40,096 bases of DNA from Chloroflexota bacterium (GCA_003696605.1 RFGV01000003.1:1-40096), one strand, 5' to 3'. Numbered from the stretch's first letter, positions 9,091-18,223 are shown. The notes: generated from the sequence alone by a model not told the origin. Numbers and translations are program-made.

Positions 9091-9116
9091 GGGTTTGGTA
9101 AAAGGGTGTGCCAAAC

Positions 9117-9144
9117 TTGACGATTTGCCATCCTTCGCTATCAT
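9117..9144 (+). promoter_or_regulatory. Possible promoter of the 354-aa unknown gene
   Basis: TTGACG (9117-9122) is followed after 16 bases by TATCAT (9139-9144). It sits just after the terminator and would give a leader of about 135 nt to the ATG at 9285. Confidence 0.4.
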
Positions 9145-9284
9145 ATATTTAGTCAATACATTGTAACAGGACATCCTCATAAACATTTGTCCCCATTACT
9201 CTGTCTGTACGTAAAAAATGACAGGAACAACCAGAACGATTGACCAAACTGGTTTTAATTTGTTTTACCAAGAGGTATTAGCAT

Positions 9285-10349
9285 ATGCAGTCTACTCAGC
9301 ACTTTACCGGTCTTACAATGCCCGTATTTGCCGCATTTGGTTGGGCGGGTGAGGAAGCCGCTATCAAGTTTGCTCTTTCGCAGCTTGAATTGTTTATTCG
9401 GGAACTTCATGTTCATTTGCCGCGGGAAATGCGGGAAAAGTTGCCATATTATGGGTTGAATCGGGAAATGCAAAGTGTGTTTCTTGCTGCCGATGAGCAA
9501 ACCGAGCGGGATGCTTATGTGGCGTTCTTTGCCCGACCGTTGAGTCTGGAAATTCAGTTTGGCCTGATGGATAAGGCGGTGTTGGGCAAGGGGTTGAAGG
9601 CAGCGAGTAAGGATTTGTTGCGTACGCATCGGCTGTTTACTGAGTTGGGGCCGGATTGGACGTTGCGGGTGCAACAAATGCATGTGGATGATGAGACGGG
9701 TGAGGCTTCGCATTATCAGGATTTGTTTAAGGATAGTGTGGGGCAGTTGAGCCTGGAGGTGGCGAATGAGCTGTTTCCGAAGGCGGAGTTTTTGAATAGT
9801 GATCCGAAGTGGAAAACGCCGATTTATTTGAGTCGGAAGATTTCGTCGGAACAGGTGGCAGCAATGGGAACGGCCGTTCTCCAGGTGATGACCGAAAATA
9901 TTGGCTCACTTTTACCCGTTTTGGACTTGCTTACCGGGCGCGAAGCCCGTAAAAGCCGCCCCAAAGCTAAAGCCCGCAAGGTTGTTGCACCTGTTGCAGA
10001 AGAACTGTCACCCGAACTCCAGCAAGCTGAAGAAACCTTTACCTATGTCGCTGAACTGAAACCGTTACACTTGCGTAAAGGGTTCATTAACCTGACACCC
10101 CGCCACTGGCCATTCTTTGCTATCAACTCGCGCACTGAAACACGAGAAGTGACTGTGTATTACAACGGAGTATATGACAAAGAGTGTACCGTATGGCGGC
10201 TGGTTCCTGATGATACAGCCAGAATTGTGCTCAGTTCGGCCGTTCACGACTGGCTGGAAGACAACTTTGGACCCGAAGACAAAATAAAAGTGACAGCCTT
10301 CAAGCTCGACGGAGACGAAATTCAAATCAACTTACAGCCAGCCGCATAG
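9285..10349 (+). CDS. Unrecognised 354-aa protein, probably two domains
   Basis: I do not recognise this protein. Residues 1-215 are mostly helical in appearance, without membrane segments, and include the aromatic-rich start FTGLTMPVFAAFGWAGEE. A basic, low-complexity linker follows (about 222-240, RKSRPKAKARK). A compact C-terminal part (about 250-354) looks like alternating beta strands, for example VTVYYNGVYDKECTVWRLV followed by a helix and KIKVTAFKLDGDEIQI. The basic linker and beta-rich end would suit a nucleic-acid-binding role, but that is a guess. It has its own promoter-like element and terminator. The exact palindrome at 9869-9878 lies inside it, with strong G-rich sequence to the left and C-rich to the right. 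AAGAGGT precedes the ATG. Confidence 0.75.
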   Translation: MQSTQHFTGLTMPVFAAFGWAGEEAAIKFALSQLELFIRELHVHLPREMREKLPYYGLNREMQSVFLAADEQTERDAYVAFFARPLSLEIQFGLMDKAVLGKGLKAASKDLLRTHRLFTELGPDWTLRVQQMHVDDETGEASHYQDLFKDSVGQLSLEVANELFPKAEFLNSDPKWKTPIYLSRKISSEQVAAMGTAVLQVMTENIGSLLPVLDLLTGREARKSRPKAKARKVVAPVAEELSPELQQAEETFTYVAELKPLHLRKGFINLTPRHWPFFAINSRTETREVTVYYNGVYDKECTVWRLVPDDTARIVLSSAVHDWLEDNFGPEDKIKVTAFKLDGDEIQINLQPAA

Positions 10350-10378
10350 ACAGGCAATTGGCAAAAATCAAGTAAAGC

Positions 10379-10408
10379 TCAAGGGCGTTTTCCAGAACGC
10401 CCTTTTTT
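10379..10408 (+). terminator. Rho-independent terminator after the 354-aa unknown gene
   Basis: The stem AAGGGCGTT (10381-10389) pairs with AACGCCCTT (10396-10404) and runs into a T-tract ending at 10408. Confidence 0.9.
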
Positions 10409-10427
10409 AGTCACAAAACCAAACAGC

Positions 10428-10457
10428 TTGTTATGGGTTACAGCATAACAGTAAAAT
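10428..10457 (+). promoter_or_regulatory. Possible promoter of pyruvate kinase
   Basis: TTGTTA (10428-10433) and TAAAAT (10452-10457) are separated by 18 bases, about 37 bases before the pyk start. Confidence 0.45.
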
Positions 10458-10493
10458 TCAACCCAAAATCTCGACTTTCATGTAGGAAAAACG

Positions 10494-11903
10494 ATGGCTC
10501 GAACAAAAATAGTGGCCACAATTGGCCCTGCATCCAATAATCCGGAGACAATTCGGCGCATGCTGACAGCCGGAATGAATGTTGCCCGCATTAACTTTTC
10601 GCATGGCGACCACGCAACACACGCTCAAACGATTGCTATGCTGCGCCGTGTGGCCGCTGAGGAAGGGAAAACATTAGCTATCCTTGGTGATTTACAAGGC
10701 CCAAAGCTGCGTTTGGGGCAGGTGCGGGCTGGTGGTATTTCGCTGGCCGTTGGTGATGAGGTGGTATTTACACCCCGACGTGGCCAACCCGCTATGATTC
10801 ATTTGCCCCACCCGGAACTCATTGATGCAGTCAGGCCGGGTGCGCGTTTAGTGATTGGTGATGGAGAAGTAGAACTGATCGTTAAAGAAAAGCGGGAAGA
10901 TACGCTACTTTGTCAGGTGACTGTGGCTGGTTTGTTGGAGTCGCGCAAGGGGGTAAACGCACCCGGCACAGATTTGCCTATTTCCAGTGTGACGGAAAAA
11001 GACAAGGAAGACTTGAAACTGATTTGTCAGCTCGATTTGGATTATGTGGCATTGTCGTTTGTGCGTTCAGCCGATGATGTGCTGGAGTTACGGTCACTGA
11101 TGGAGGCAAACGGCACGCCAATTCCGATTATTGCCAAGATTGAGAAGAGTGAGGCGATTGAACAGCTGGAGGCAATTCGGGATGCGGCTGATGGTATGAT
11201 GGTAGCACGGGGCGATTTGGGGATTGAGGTGCCGCCACAGGAAGTACCTTTGTTGCAGAAGCGTATCATTCGGGCTTGCAACGCGGTGGGTAAGCCGGTG
11301 ATTACGGCGACGCAAATGTTGCAGTCTATGGTGGAGCATCCCCGTCCTACCCGGGCTGAGGCAAGTGATGTGGCGAATGCGATTTTGGATGGGACGGATG
11401 CAGTGATGTTGTCGGGGGAAACGGCTTCGGGTAAGTTTCCGGTTGAAGCGGTGCAGATGATGCGTCAGATTAGTGAAATTACGGAGAGGGAGTTTCCTTA
11501 TAATTTGTGGCGGGCACAACGACATGATTTGCATCAGTCGTTTGGGATAACGGAGGCGATTAGTGCAGCGTGTTGTGATATTGCGGAACAGATTAAGGCG
11601 CGGGTGATTGTGAGTACGACAATGTCGGGATATACAGCTCGCCAGATTGCGCGGTATCGTCCGGCGACGCCGATTATGGCGGTGTCGCCGTTACCACAGA
11701 CGCAGCGTCGGTTGGCGTTGGTGTGGGGTGTGGAGTGTTTGTTGGTAACGAATTTTGATGATACGGATTCGATGTTGGAAGAGACGGTAATGGCTATGCG
11801 GCCGTTTAATTTGAGACAGGGGGACAAATTGGTTATTACGGCTGGTGTGCCGTTTGGGCAGAGTGGCCAGACGAATTTGATTCAGGTGCATGAGATTGGT
11901 TAG
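10494..11903 (+). CDS. pyk: Pyruvate kinase
   Basis: This 469-aa enzyme converts phosphoenolpyruvate and ADP to pyruvate and ATP, the last step of glycolysis. It shows the N-terminal signature TKIVATIGPAS, the substrate region MNVARINFSHGD, the signature IPIIAKIEKSEAIE with the catalytic lysine, then DGMMVARGDLGIEVP, and the ITATQMLQSM and DGTDAVMLSGETASG segments. The C-terminal regulatory-type domain (about 350-469) is present, and total length is normal for bacterial type enzymes. It lies between a terminator and an AT-poor G-rich gap, with no linked glycolytic gene. TAGGAAAAACG precedes the ATG. A CGGCCG core at 11799-11804 near the 3' end encodes Arg-Pro. Confidence 0.97.
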   Translation: MARTKIVATIGPASNNPETIRRMLTAGMNVARINFSHGDHATHAQTIAMLRRVAAEEGKTLAILGDLQGPKLRLGQVRAGGISLAVGDEVVFTPRRGQPAMIHLPHPELIDAVRPGARLVIGDGEVELIVKEKREDTLLCQVTVAGLLESRKGVNAPGTDLPISSVTEKDKEDLKLICQLDLDYVALSFVRSADDVLELRSLMEANGTPIPIIAKIEKSEAIEQLEAIRDAADGMMVARGDLGIEVPPQEVPLLQKRIIRACNAVGKPVITATQMLQSMVEHPRPTRAEASDVANAILDGTDAVMLSGETASGKFPVEAVQMMRQISEITEREFPYNLWRAQRHDLHQSFGITEAISAACCDIAEQIKARVIVSTTMSGYTARQIARYRPATPIMAVSPLPQTQRRLALVWGVECLLVTNFDDTDSMLEETVMAMRPFNLRQGDKLVITAGVPFGQSGQTNLIQVHEIG

Positions 11904-11942
11904 GGGGATGGTGTTGGGAGTGGATTTTGGGTAAATTTGGTG

Positions 11943-11971
11943 GTTTCAAGAGGTGGGGGGCGTGTTATAAT
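11943..11971 (+). promoter_or_regulatory. Promoter-like element before the AAA+ ATPase gene
   Basis: A perfect TATAAT lies at 11966-11971. The -35 side is poor (GTTTCA-like, about 17 bases upstream), so only the -10 is convincing. The leader to the ATG at 12101 would be about 120 nt and contains the palindrome at 12034-12045. Confidence 0.4.
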
Positions 11972-12100
11972 AAGGTGTGTTTACAGGAGTGAGGGGTTGT
12001 GTGGGTGATGTGATCGTGTTTGAGGTGTATTAAAAACGGCCGTTTTACTCCCCAGTACCCCACAGCCTTGCAAGTAACCGTATTTCCCGGAGCAAAAATA

Positions 12101-13432
12101 ATGCAAAAAACTGCCCCATCTTCATCTTCCGTTCAAAGCCAAACCAGAAATTGGGTTCCTGCCCCAGTTCGCGGCGTCGAAGACACAGGTCTTCCGGAAA
12201 GTTTTTTACAAGAGCTTGCCCTTAAAATCATGTACTTTCGTGGTCAGATGACTGGTCACGACATTGCCAAAGCGATGCATCTTCCCTTTAGCACGGTAGT
12301 AGGCCCCATGCTCGACACCCTCAAACGAGAGCAAATGTGTGAAGTGAAAGGAGCTGGTGGGCTGGGAGCAGCCAGTTACCAATACATTATTACAGGTAAG
12401 GGTGCTGCCCGTGCGCGCGAATTACTGGAGCGGAGTACCTATGCTGGCCCAACCCCTGTCCCTTGGGAAGATTATGTTCAGGCTATGAAAACCCAGGGGA
12501 CAAAACGGCTGCGTGTTACCCCAAAAATCATGAAAGAAGCTCTCAAACACCTGGTGCTGGAAGAGTCCGTTTTCTCCAAAATTGGCCCGGCAGTCAATTC
12601 TGGCAAGTCTATTTTTCTTTATGGGCCGCCAGGAAATGGTAAAACAACGATTGCTGAGAGCATCGGCCGCATGATTCTTCGTAATGATATTTATATTCCC
12701 TATGCCGTAGAAGTAGATGGACAAATCATCAAAATTTATGACGAAATCAATCATGAAGCAGTGCCTGCTGAGGGAAATAATGGGGGGACTGGGGCATTGG
12801 GTTCTGGGAATCGGCCTGATGCTCGTTGGATTCGCATACGACGACCGGTCATTATGGTTGGTGGTGAGCTGACGTTAGAGGGATTGGAATTGCAGTATGA
12901 CCCGGTGAATAAGTATTATGAAGCGCCCTTCCAAATGAAAGCAAATGGAGGGATGTTTCTGATTGATGACTTTGGTCGCCAGCAGGTTCGTCCGCGTGAT
13001 TTGTTGAATCGGTGGATTGTACCTATGGAAAAGCACGTGGACTTTTTGGCATTGCATACAGGGCGCAAAATTGAAGTGCCGTTTAATGTGTTGATTGTCT
13101 TTTCTACAAATTTGCCACCGCGAGATTTGGTGGATGAAGCTTTTTTGCGTCGAATTCGGCACAAGATTGAGGTGACATCTCCTTCGTTTGAGGGGTATCG
13201 GGAAATTTTTCGGCGAATGTGTAAGATGAAGGGGGTGCCGTATGATGAGCAGGCGGTGCGTTATTTGCTTCAGGAGTATTATGTGAAGCGTAATCAGAAG
13301 TTGCGGGCGAATCACCCGCGGGATTTGCTGGATCAGTTGCTGGATATTGCTGCGTATTTTGGGGTGGAGCCACGCCTGACGAAGGAGTTGATTGATCGGG
13401 CGGCTGAGTCTTACTTTGTGGATTTGGGGTAG
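12101..13432 (+). CDS. AAA+ ATPase with N-terminal winged-helix region
   Basis: The 443-aa product has an N-terminal region (about 25-110) that looks like a winged helix: a predicted helix-turn-helix around MTGHDIAKAMHLPFSTV, followed by a GAGGLGAASYQYIIT wing. The AAA+ domain (about 145-440) has Walker A GPPGNGKT at 175-182, Walker B FLIDDF with Asp289-Asp290 (Asp in place of the usual Glu), and a sensor/arginine region FSTNLPPRDLVDEAFLRRIRHK. It is probably a cytoplasmic chaperone-like ATPase; the partner is unknown. The ATG at 12101 was preferred over an upstream in-frame codon at 12020 because CCCGGAGC precedes it and the extra codons would span the palindrome in the leader. The next gene begins 8 bases after the stop, so both are probably cotranscribed. 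Confidence 0.88.
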   Translation: MQKTAPSSSSVQSQTRNWVPAPVRGVEDTGLPESFLQELALKIMYFRGQMTGHDIAKAMHLPFSTVVGPMLDTLKREQMCEVKGAGGLGAASYQYIITGKGAARARELLERSTYAGPTPVPWEDYVQAMKTQGTKRLRVTPKIMKEALKHLVLEESVFSKIGPAVNSGKSIFLYGPPGNGKTTIAESIGRMILRNDIYIPYAVEVDGQIIKIYDEINHEAVPAEGNNGGTGALGSGNRPDARWIRIRRPVIMVGGELTLEGLELQYDPVNKYYEAPFQMKANGGMFLIDDFGRQQVRPRDLLNRWIVPMEKHVDFLALHTGRKIEVPFNVLIVFSTNLPPRDLVDEAFLRRIRHKIEVTSPSFEGYREIFRRMCKMKGVPYDEQAVRYLLQEYYVKRNQKLRANHPRDLLDQLLDIAAYFGVEPRLTKELIDRAAESYFVDLG

Positions 13433-13440
13433 AAGGCCTG

Positions 13441-14157
13441 ATGTGGATGTCGGCAGAACGGCCGTTAGTCATTGCTCACCGGGGGGCCAGTGCAGATGCA
13501 CCAGAGAATACGCTTGCTGCTTTTGCCCTGGCTATGGAGCAGGGTGCAGATGGTATCGAGCTGGATGTTCAGCTTTCTGCTGATGGCTGGCCTGTGGTGA
13601 TGCATGATTTTACAGTCGATCGCACAACCAATGGGCAGGGGCGAGTGTCTGACCTGTCGGTAGATGCTTTGCAAGCGTTAGATGCAGGGGATGGGCAGGG
13701 GGTCCCGACACTGGATGATGTGTTTGAGATGTTGGGGCCGGGAATATTGTATAACATTGAAATCAAGGATTTTTCACTTTGGGAACGGGGGACGGAAGCC
13801 GCGGTGGCTGACAGGGTGCAGGCGTATCACCTGGAAAATCAGGTACTGGTTTCTTCTTTTAATCCTTTGGCAGTGCGGCGTTCGCGTCGTCATTTTACAC
13901 GGAGCACACCGATTGGCCTGATTCGATCGACGGGTTGGCTTAAATACGGGTATTTGTTGGCCAGCGGGGAAGCAGACCACCCCCATTATTCGCTGGTGGA
14001 TGCGGCTTATATGGCGTGGGCACGCCGGCGGGGGTATCGGGTGCATGTGTGGACGGTGGATGAGCCGTCAGAAGCGCGACGTTTGGCGGCGTTGGGGGTT
14101 CATGCCATTATAACAAACAAGCCAGCATTGATTCGGGCATGTTTGTCTGAATCGTGA
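13441..14157 (+). CDS. Glycerophosphodiester phosphodiesterase
   Basis: The 238-aa protein is a GDPD/UgpQ-type enzyme that hydrolyses glycerophosphodiesters to glycerol-3-phosphate and an alcohol. The catalytic residues are clear: His13-Arg14 in IAHRGASADAPENT, Glu40 and Asp42 in GIELDVQLSADG, and His55 in VVMHD. VPTLDDVFEML and YNIEIKD follow as expected. There is no signal peptide, so it is cytoplasmic. It starts 8 bases after the AAA+ ATPase and is followed 55 bases later by a lipid kinase, so this may be a small phospholipid-turnover unit. The exact palindrome at 13457-13466 falls in codons 6-9 (Glu-Arg-Pro-Leu). Confidence 0.94.
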   Translation: MWMSAERPLVIAHRGASADAPENTLAAFALAMEQGADGIELDVQLSADGWPVVMHDFTVDRTTNGQGRVSDLSVDALQALDAGDGQGVPTLDDVFEMLGPGILYNIEIKDFSLWERGTEAAVADRVQAYHLENQVLVSSFNPLAVRRSRRHFTRSTPIGLIRSTGWLKYGYLLASGEADHPHYSLVDAAYMAWARRRGYRVHVWTVDEPSEARRLAALGVHAIITNKPALIRACLSES

Positions 14158-14212
14158 TGCGGGTGTGCAGATGCCTGGTGGTGCCTGAGAAGATGGTCAT
14201 GGGAGAGGATGC

Positions 14213-15112
14213 ATGAAGGTAAAGGTGATTTTGAACCCGTATGCGAACCGCTGGGGTGCGAAGGAGAGAATGGGGGAAGTGGAGGCGGCCTTGAAAGAGG
14301 CCGCTTTGTCCTATGATTTGGCAGTGACGGATGGACCGGGGCATGGGTTGCGTCTGGCGGAAACGGCCGTTTCTGAAGGATATGATGTGGTTGTGGCGGC
14401 AGGTGGTGATGGCACGGTCGGGGAAGTGGCCAACGGCCTCTTGCGGGCATCTGGTGATGGCCCTACAGTGCCTTTGGGAGTTTTGCCCATTGGTTCGGCC
14501 AACGATTTTGCTGTCATGACAGGTATTCCACGCCGTGTGTCGGAAGCAGTGCGGATTATTGCTGCGGGGCATACACGTCAGATTGATGCGGGTTTGGTAA
14601 ACGGCCGTTATTTCATCAACAACTCCGCTTGTGCGATGGAACCAATGGTCACTTTGGAAAGCATGAAAATTCACCGTATCTCCGGCACATTGCGTTATAT
14701 GGTAGCTCTGGTGCGGGCATTGGCACGGCTTAAGGCATGGCAAATGCAAATTGTTTGGGATGAGGGCCAATACACAGGGCCGGTATATCTGGTTTCTATT
14801 TGTAATGCCGGTCGGTCTGGCGGGTTTATGATGGCCCCCCAGGCAGAAGTGGGAGATGGCAAACTGGACTTTGTCTTTGCCCCAGAAGTTCCCCGGCGGA
14901 CAGTTTTGGCGATTTTGTTGCGGCTTTTACGGGGGACACACATTCATCACCCGCAAGTGGAATACGGCCGTATCACTCATCTCTCCCTGCGCAGCCAGCC
15001 TGGCACCCCCGTTCATGCCGACGGCGAAATCATTGGCGAAAGCCTTACCCATTTAGAATATCGGATTCTTCCCGGTAAAGTCACCTTGATCACTCCCCCA
15101 CCGGCAATGTAA
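14213..15112 (+). CDS. Diacylglycerol/lipid kinase (DagK/YegS family)
   Basis: The 299-aa protein belongs to the DAGK catalytic family. It begins KVKVILNPYANRWG and carries the ATP-binding GGDGTVGEVANGL (from residue 64) and the GVLPIGSANDF motif (94-99 for GSANDF). The C-terminal beta domain ends with HADGEIIGESLTHLEY, as in YegS and DgkB. These kinases phosphorylate diacylglycerol or related lipids using ATP. Which lipid is used here cannot be read from the sequence. GGGAGAGG lies just before the ATG. It is downstream of the glycerophosphodiesterase in the same direction. Three palindrome copies (14364, 14602, 14965) divide the gene into segments of different codon use. Confidence 0.93.
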   Translation: MKVKVILNPYANRWGAKERMGEVEAALKEAALSYDLAVTDGPGHGLRLAETAVSEGYDVVVAAGGDGTVGEVANGLLRASGDGPTVPLGVLPIGSANDFAVMTGIPRRVSEAVRIIAAGHTRQIDAGLVNGRYFINNSACAMEPMVTLESMKIHRISGTLRYMVALVRALARLKAWQMQIVWDEGQYTGPVYLVSICNAGRSGGFMMAPQAEVGDGKLDFVFAPEVPRRTVLAILLRLLRGTHIHHPQVEYGRITHLSLRSQPGTPVHADGEIIGESLTHLEYRILPGKVTLITPPPAM

Positions 15113-15145
15113 CCTTCCTCTCTCGCAAAACTTACCGGGCACAAG

Positions 15146-15151
15146 TATAAT
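15146..15151 (+). promoter_or_regulatory. Possible -10 box of the acyl-CoA mutase gene
   Basis: A perfect TATAAT lies 45 bases before the ATG at 15196. No good -35 hexamer is visible 16-18 bases upstream. Confidence 0.35.
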
Positions 15152-15195
15152 GTTGAAAATCCCTACCACGAACCTGCACACGAGGAGATAACAGG

Positions 15196-16878
15196 ATGTA
15201 CGACAAGAAAAAACTGGAAGAACTGACCGAATATACAGATCGTTGGGAAGAAACCACTCTGCAACGCAGCCTATCCCGTTTACCCGAGCGCAAAGACCAA
15301 TTCATCACCACCTCCAGCGAACCAGTCAAGCGACTCTACACACCACTTGATGTAGCTGAGCTTGACTACATACGCGACTTGGGGCATCCGGGCGAATATC
15401 CATTTACTCGTGGCGTTCATCCGACCATGTATCGTGGCAAAGTCTGGACAATGCGCATGTTTGCTGGTTTTGGGACAGCAGAGGAAACCAACCAGCGGTA
15501 CAAATACTTGCTGGAACAGGGGAATATGGGCCTTTCGGTGGCTTTTGACTTGCCTACCCTGATGGGGTATGACACAGACGCCCCCGAAGCATTGGGCGAA
15601 TTTGGTAAATGTGGTGTTGCCGTTAGTAGCCTCAAGGATATGGAAATCCTCTTTGACGGTATTCCATTGGGTGAAGTCAGTACCAGCATGACAATTAACA
15701 GTCCGGCAGCGATTATTTGGGCGATGTATATTGCCGCTGCGGAAAAGCAGGGTGTGCCTATGGCGGAGCTGCGGGGAACGCTGCAAAATGATATTCTTAA
15801 AGAATATATTGCCCAAAAAGAATATATTTTCCCTCCAGAACCTTCGATGCGGCTGGTAATTGATACGATTGAGTTTGGCTCCAAGTATATGCCTAAGTGG
15901 AATACAATTTCTATCAGTGGTTACCATATCCGAGAGGCGGGCTCAACGGCCGTTCAGGAGCTCGCATTCACCCTTGGTAACGGTTTCGAGTACGTCCGCT
16001 GGGCACTCAAACGCGGCCTTGACATAGACGAATTTGCCCCACGCTTGAGTCTTTTCTTTAACTGTCATAACGATTTCTTTGAAGAGATTGCCAAGTTCCG
16101 GGCTGCTCGCCGTATTTGGGCACGTGAAATGCGGGAAACATTTGGTGCCAAAAATCCACGTTCATGGCTCTGCCGTTTTCATACCCAAACTGCGGGTGTT
16201 TCCCTTACTGCCCAACAGCCAGAAAACAACATTGTGCGGGTTGCCATTCAAGCCCTGGCTGCTGTTTTGGGTGGTACGCAAAGCTTGCATACCAATAGTA
16301 TGGATGAAGCCCTGGCCTTGCCCAGCGAACACGCTGTAACAATTGCATTGCGTACGCAGCAGATTATTGCTGAGGAGAGTGGGGTGGCGAATACGGTTGA
16401 CCCGTTGGCTGGCTCCTTCTATCTGGAACATCTGACGAATAAAATGGAGAAACAAGTTTATGATTACTGGAAGCAGGTGGAAGATTTGGGTGGTGTTTTG
16501 CCGGCAATTGAGCAAGGTTTTTATCAGCGTGAAATTGCGAATGCTGCTTACCAGTATCAGCAGGAGATAGAAGAAAAACGGCGTATTATTGTGGGCGTGA
16601 ATGAGTATATTGCCGATGGGGAAGAATGGGAAATTCCGATTTTGCAAATGGATCCGAATGGGTATGATCGCCAGGTGGCTCGCCTGAACAAATTGCGGAT
16701 GGAACGGGATAATGAGAAAGTGAGCCAAACACTGGGGGCATTGCGCGAGGCAGCCAAAGGTACAGAAAATCTGATGCCGTATATTTTGGAGGCGGTGCGG
16801 GCGTATGCAACGTTAGGTGAAATTACGGATGTGTTCCGTGAGGTGTTTGGCATGTACGAAGAGCCGACGTGGATATAA
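15196..16878 (+). CDS. B12-dependent acyl-CoA mutase large subunit, isobutyryl-CoA-mutase-like
   Basis: The 560-aa protein is the large (substrate-binding) subunit of a split methylmalonyl-CoA-type mutase, with no C-terminal cobalamin domain. Motifs [37 protein letters not shown] and [11 protein letters not shown] (His244) are standard. Two residues that decide substrate differ from methylmalonyl-CoA mutase: WTMRMF places Phe89 where that enzyme has Tyr89, and [13 protein letters not shown] places Gln207 where it has Arg207. Phe/Gln is the pair described for isobutyryl-CoA mutase. I therefore infer rearrangement of isobutyryl-/n-butyryl-CoA or a similar uncharged acyl-CoA. The B12-binding small subunit and the G-protein chaperone are not in the window. 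CGAGGAGATAACAGG precedes the ATG. A palindrome sits at 15945-15954 in mid-gene and another overlaps the stop codon. Confidence 0.9.
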   Translation: MYDKKKLEELTEYTDRWEETTLQRSLSRLPERKDQFITTSSEPVKRLYTPLDVAELDYIRDLGHPGEYPFTRGVHPTMYRGKVWTMRMFAGFGTAEETNQRYKYLLEQGNMGLSVAFDLPTLMGYDTDAPEALGEFGKCGVAVSSLKDMEILFDGIPLGEVSTSMTINSPAAIIWAMYIAAAEKQGVPMAELRGTLQNDILKEYIAQKEYIFPPEPSMRLVIDTIEFGSKYMPKWNTISISGYHIREAGSTAVQELAFTLGNGFEYVRWALKRGLDIDEFAPRLSLFFNCHNDFFEEIAKFRAARRIWAREMRETFGAKNPRSWLCRFHTQTAGVSLTAQQPENNIVRVAIQALAAVLGGTQSLHTNSMDEALALPSEHAVTIALRTQQIIAEESGVANTVDPLAGSFYLEHLTNKMEKQVYDYWKQVEDLGGVLPAIEQGFYQREIANAAYQYQQEIEEKRRIIVGVNEYIADGEEWEIPILQMDPNGYDRQVARLNKLRMERDNEKVSQTLGALREAAKGTENLMPYILEAVRAYATLGEITDVFREVFGMYEEPTWI

Positions 16879-16904
16879 ACGGCCGTTTTTTGTGCTGATT
16901 GTTT

Positions 16905-16942
16905 GCCGGGAGTTAGTTTTGGCTGGCTCCCGGCTTTTTTTT
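16905..16942 (+). terminator. Rho-independent terminator after the acyl-CoA mutase
   Basis: GCCGGGAG (16905-16912) pairs with CTCCCGGC (16927-16934), followed by eight T (16935-16942). Confidence 0.92.
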
Positions 16943-16955
16943 GTGCCTTAAATGC

Positions 16956-16984
16956 TTGACAGTTCTTGATGCCTTTAGTATAGT
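16956..16984 (+). promoter_or_regulatory. Near-consensus promoter of the lacI-family regulator
   Basis: TTGACA (16956-16961), a 17-base spacer and TATAGT (16979-16984) form the best promoter in the window. The operator palindrome begins 4 bases after the -10 box, so repressor bound there would cover the start site. Confidence 0.8.
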
Positions 16985-16988
16985 ATTC

Positions 16989-17004
16989 ATGGAACCGTTT
17001 CCAT
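16989..17004 (+). promoter_or_regulatory. LacI-family operator
   Basis: ATGGAACCGTTTCCAT is an almost perfect 16-base inverted repeat with a central CG, the typical shape of LacI/CcpA-family sites (TGGAAACGTTTCCA-like). Its place over the transcription start of the lacI-family gene implies autoregulation. Confidence 0.75.
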
Positions 17005-17094
17005 TTAGTAGCGTGACTTAATTTTGCTTCTTTAATTTTTCTGTTCGCACCACCTTTCCCTTATTCATTGTTCTGAGTCACGAGGAGAACGCAA

Positions 17095-18108
17095 GTGACA
17101 ACTGTAACCATTCGTGACGTTGCCCGACGGGCAGGCGTCGGAATCGCCACGGTTTCCAGAGTTCTAAATAATAGCCCATCGGTTCGAGAATCCACACGGC
17201 GCAAGGTGCTGGAAGCAATTGAGGAGTTGAATTATTCGCCAAACCAGGCGGCACGGCGTCTTTCTCGTGGCAAAACAATGTCTATTGGTGTCATTGTCCC
17301 CTATTTTACAAATCCGTCCGTTGTGAAACGTCTTCAAGGTATCGTTTCTGTTATCAATAGTAGTCCCTATGATCTGGTTCTGTTTGATATCGAAAAGGTA
17401 ACTCGCCGAGATGTATTTTTGCGTAATGTGCCGCGCCAGAAGATGGTAGATGGTTTGCTGATTATTTCGCTAACACCAACGGATGAAGAAGCAGAGCAGT
17501 TTTTGGCTTCCGGGATTCCCGTTGTATTGATAGACGCATTTCATCCACGTATGAATCGGGTGATAGTGGATAATGTGGCAGGGGGATACAAAGCAACAAA
17601 GTACTTGATTGAGTTGGGACACCAAAAGATAGCTTATGTCAGCGATTTTTTGGCCGATCCGTTTAATACACCAGTGCGGGATCGCTTTGAAGGGTACAAA
17701 AAGGCGTTACAAGAGGCTGGGTTGATATTTCGGCCAGAGTATCATTTGCAAGATAAACACGGCCGTTTACCAGCCTACAAAATGGGAAAACAATTACTAC
17801 GAATGCCCGACCCACCAACGGCCGTTTTTGCCTACAGCGATACCCAGGCCATTGGCATTATCGAGGCAGCCACCGAAAACGGCCTTTCCGTTCCCGGCGA
17901 TCTTAGCGTAATCGGATTCGACGACATCGAATCAGCCGAATACCTCCACCTCACCACAGTACATCAATCCCTGTTTGAATCCGGCGTCGAAGGAAGCAAA
18001 TTGCTACTTACCCAAATGCAAAACCCCGACGCCATTCCGACCAACCCAATTGAAATCAAGTTGCCCACAGAACTGGTTATAAGAAAAACAACAGCCCCTC
18101 CTGCCTGA
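17095..18108 (+). CDS. LacI-family transcriptional regulator
   Basis: The 337-aa regulator has a LacI-type helix-turn-helix with hinge at residues 4-60 (TIRDVARRAGVGIATVSRVL, then SPNQAARRLSRGKT), followed by a periplasmic-binding-protein-like sensor domain with SIGVIVPYF, VIVDNVAGGYKATKYL and LSVIGFDDIESAEY. The start is GTG at 17095, preceded by CACGAGGAGAACGCAA. It probably controls the alpha-glucoside uptake and sucrose/trehalose genes directly downstream, with a sugar or sugar phosphate as effector; this is inferred from position. Likely targets are the operator over its own promoter (16989-17004) and the related AAACGTTT site before the binding-protein gene. Two palindrome copies occur at 17760 and 17819, after which codon choice becomes C-rich. 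Confidence 0.94.
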   Translation: MTTVTIRDVARRAGVGIATVSRVLNNSPSVRESTRRKVLEAIEELNYSPNQAARRLSRGKTMSIGVIVPYFTNPSVVKRLQGIVSVINSSPYDLVLFDIEKVTRRDVFLRNVPRQKMVDGLLIISLTPTDEEAEQFLASGIPVVLIDAFHPRMNRVIVDNVAGGYKATKYLIELGHQKIAYVSDFLADPFNTPVRDRFEGYKKALQEAGLIFRPEYHLQDKHGRLPAYKMGKQLLRMPDPPTAVFAYSDTQAIGIIEAATENGLSVPGDLSVIGFDDIESAEYLHLTTVHQSLFESGVEGSKLLLTQMQNPDAIPTNPIEIKLPTELVIRKTTAPPA

Positions 18109-18223
18109 TTCTGTTGTTCTTATTCGTTATTTGAGCGAGCAAAACAGCCTGTAAATTGGTGAAAGGAGGTGGAATAACGGAAGACAAAAAATGTTAAAGC
18201 AGGTTTATACAAGCGCAAATTAC

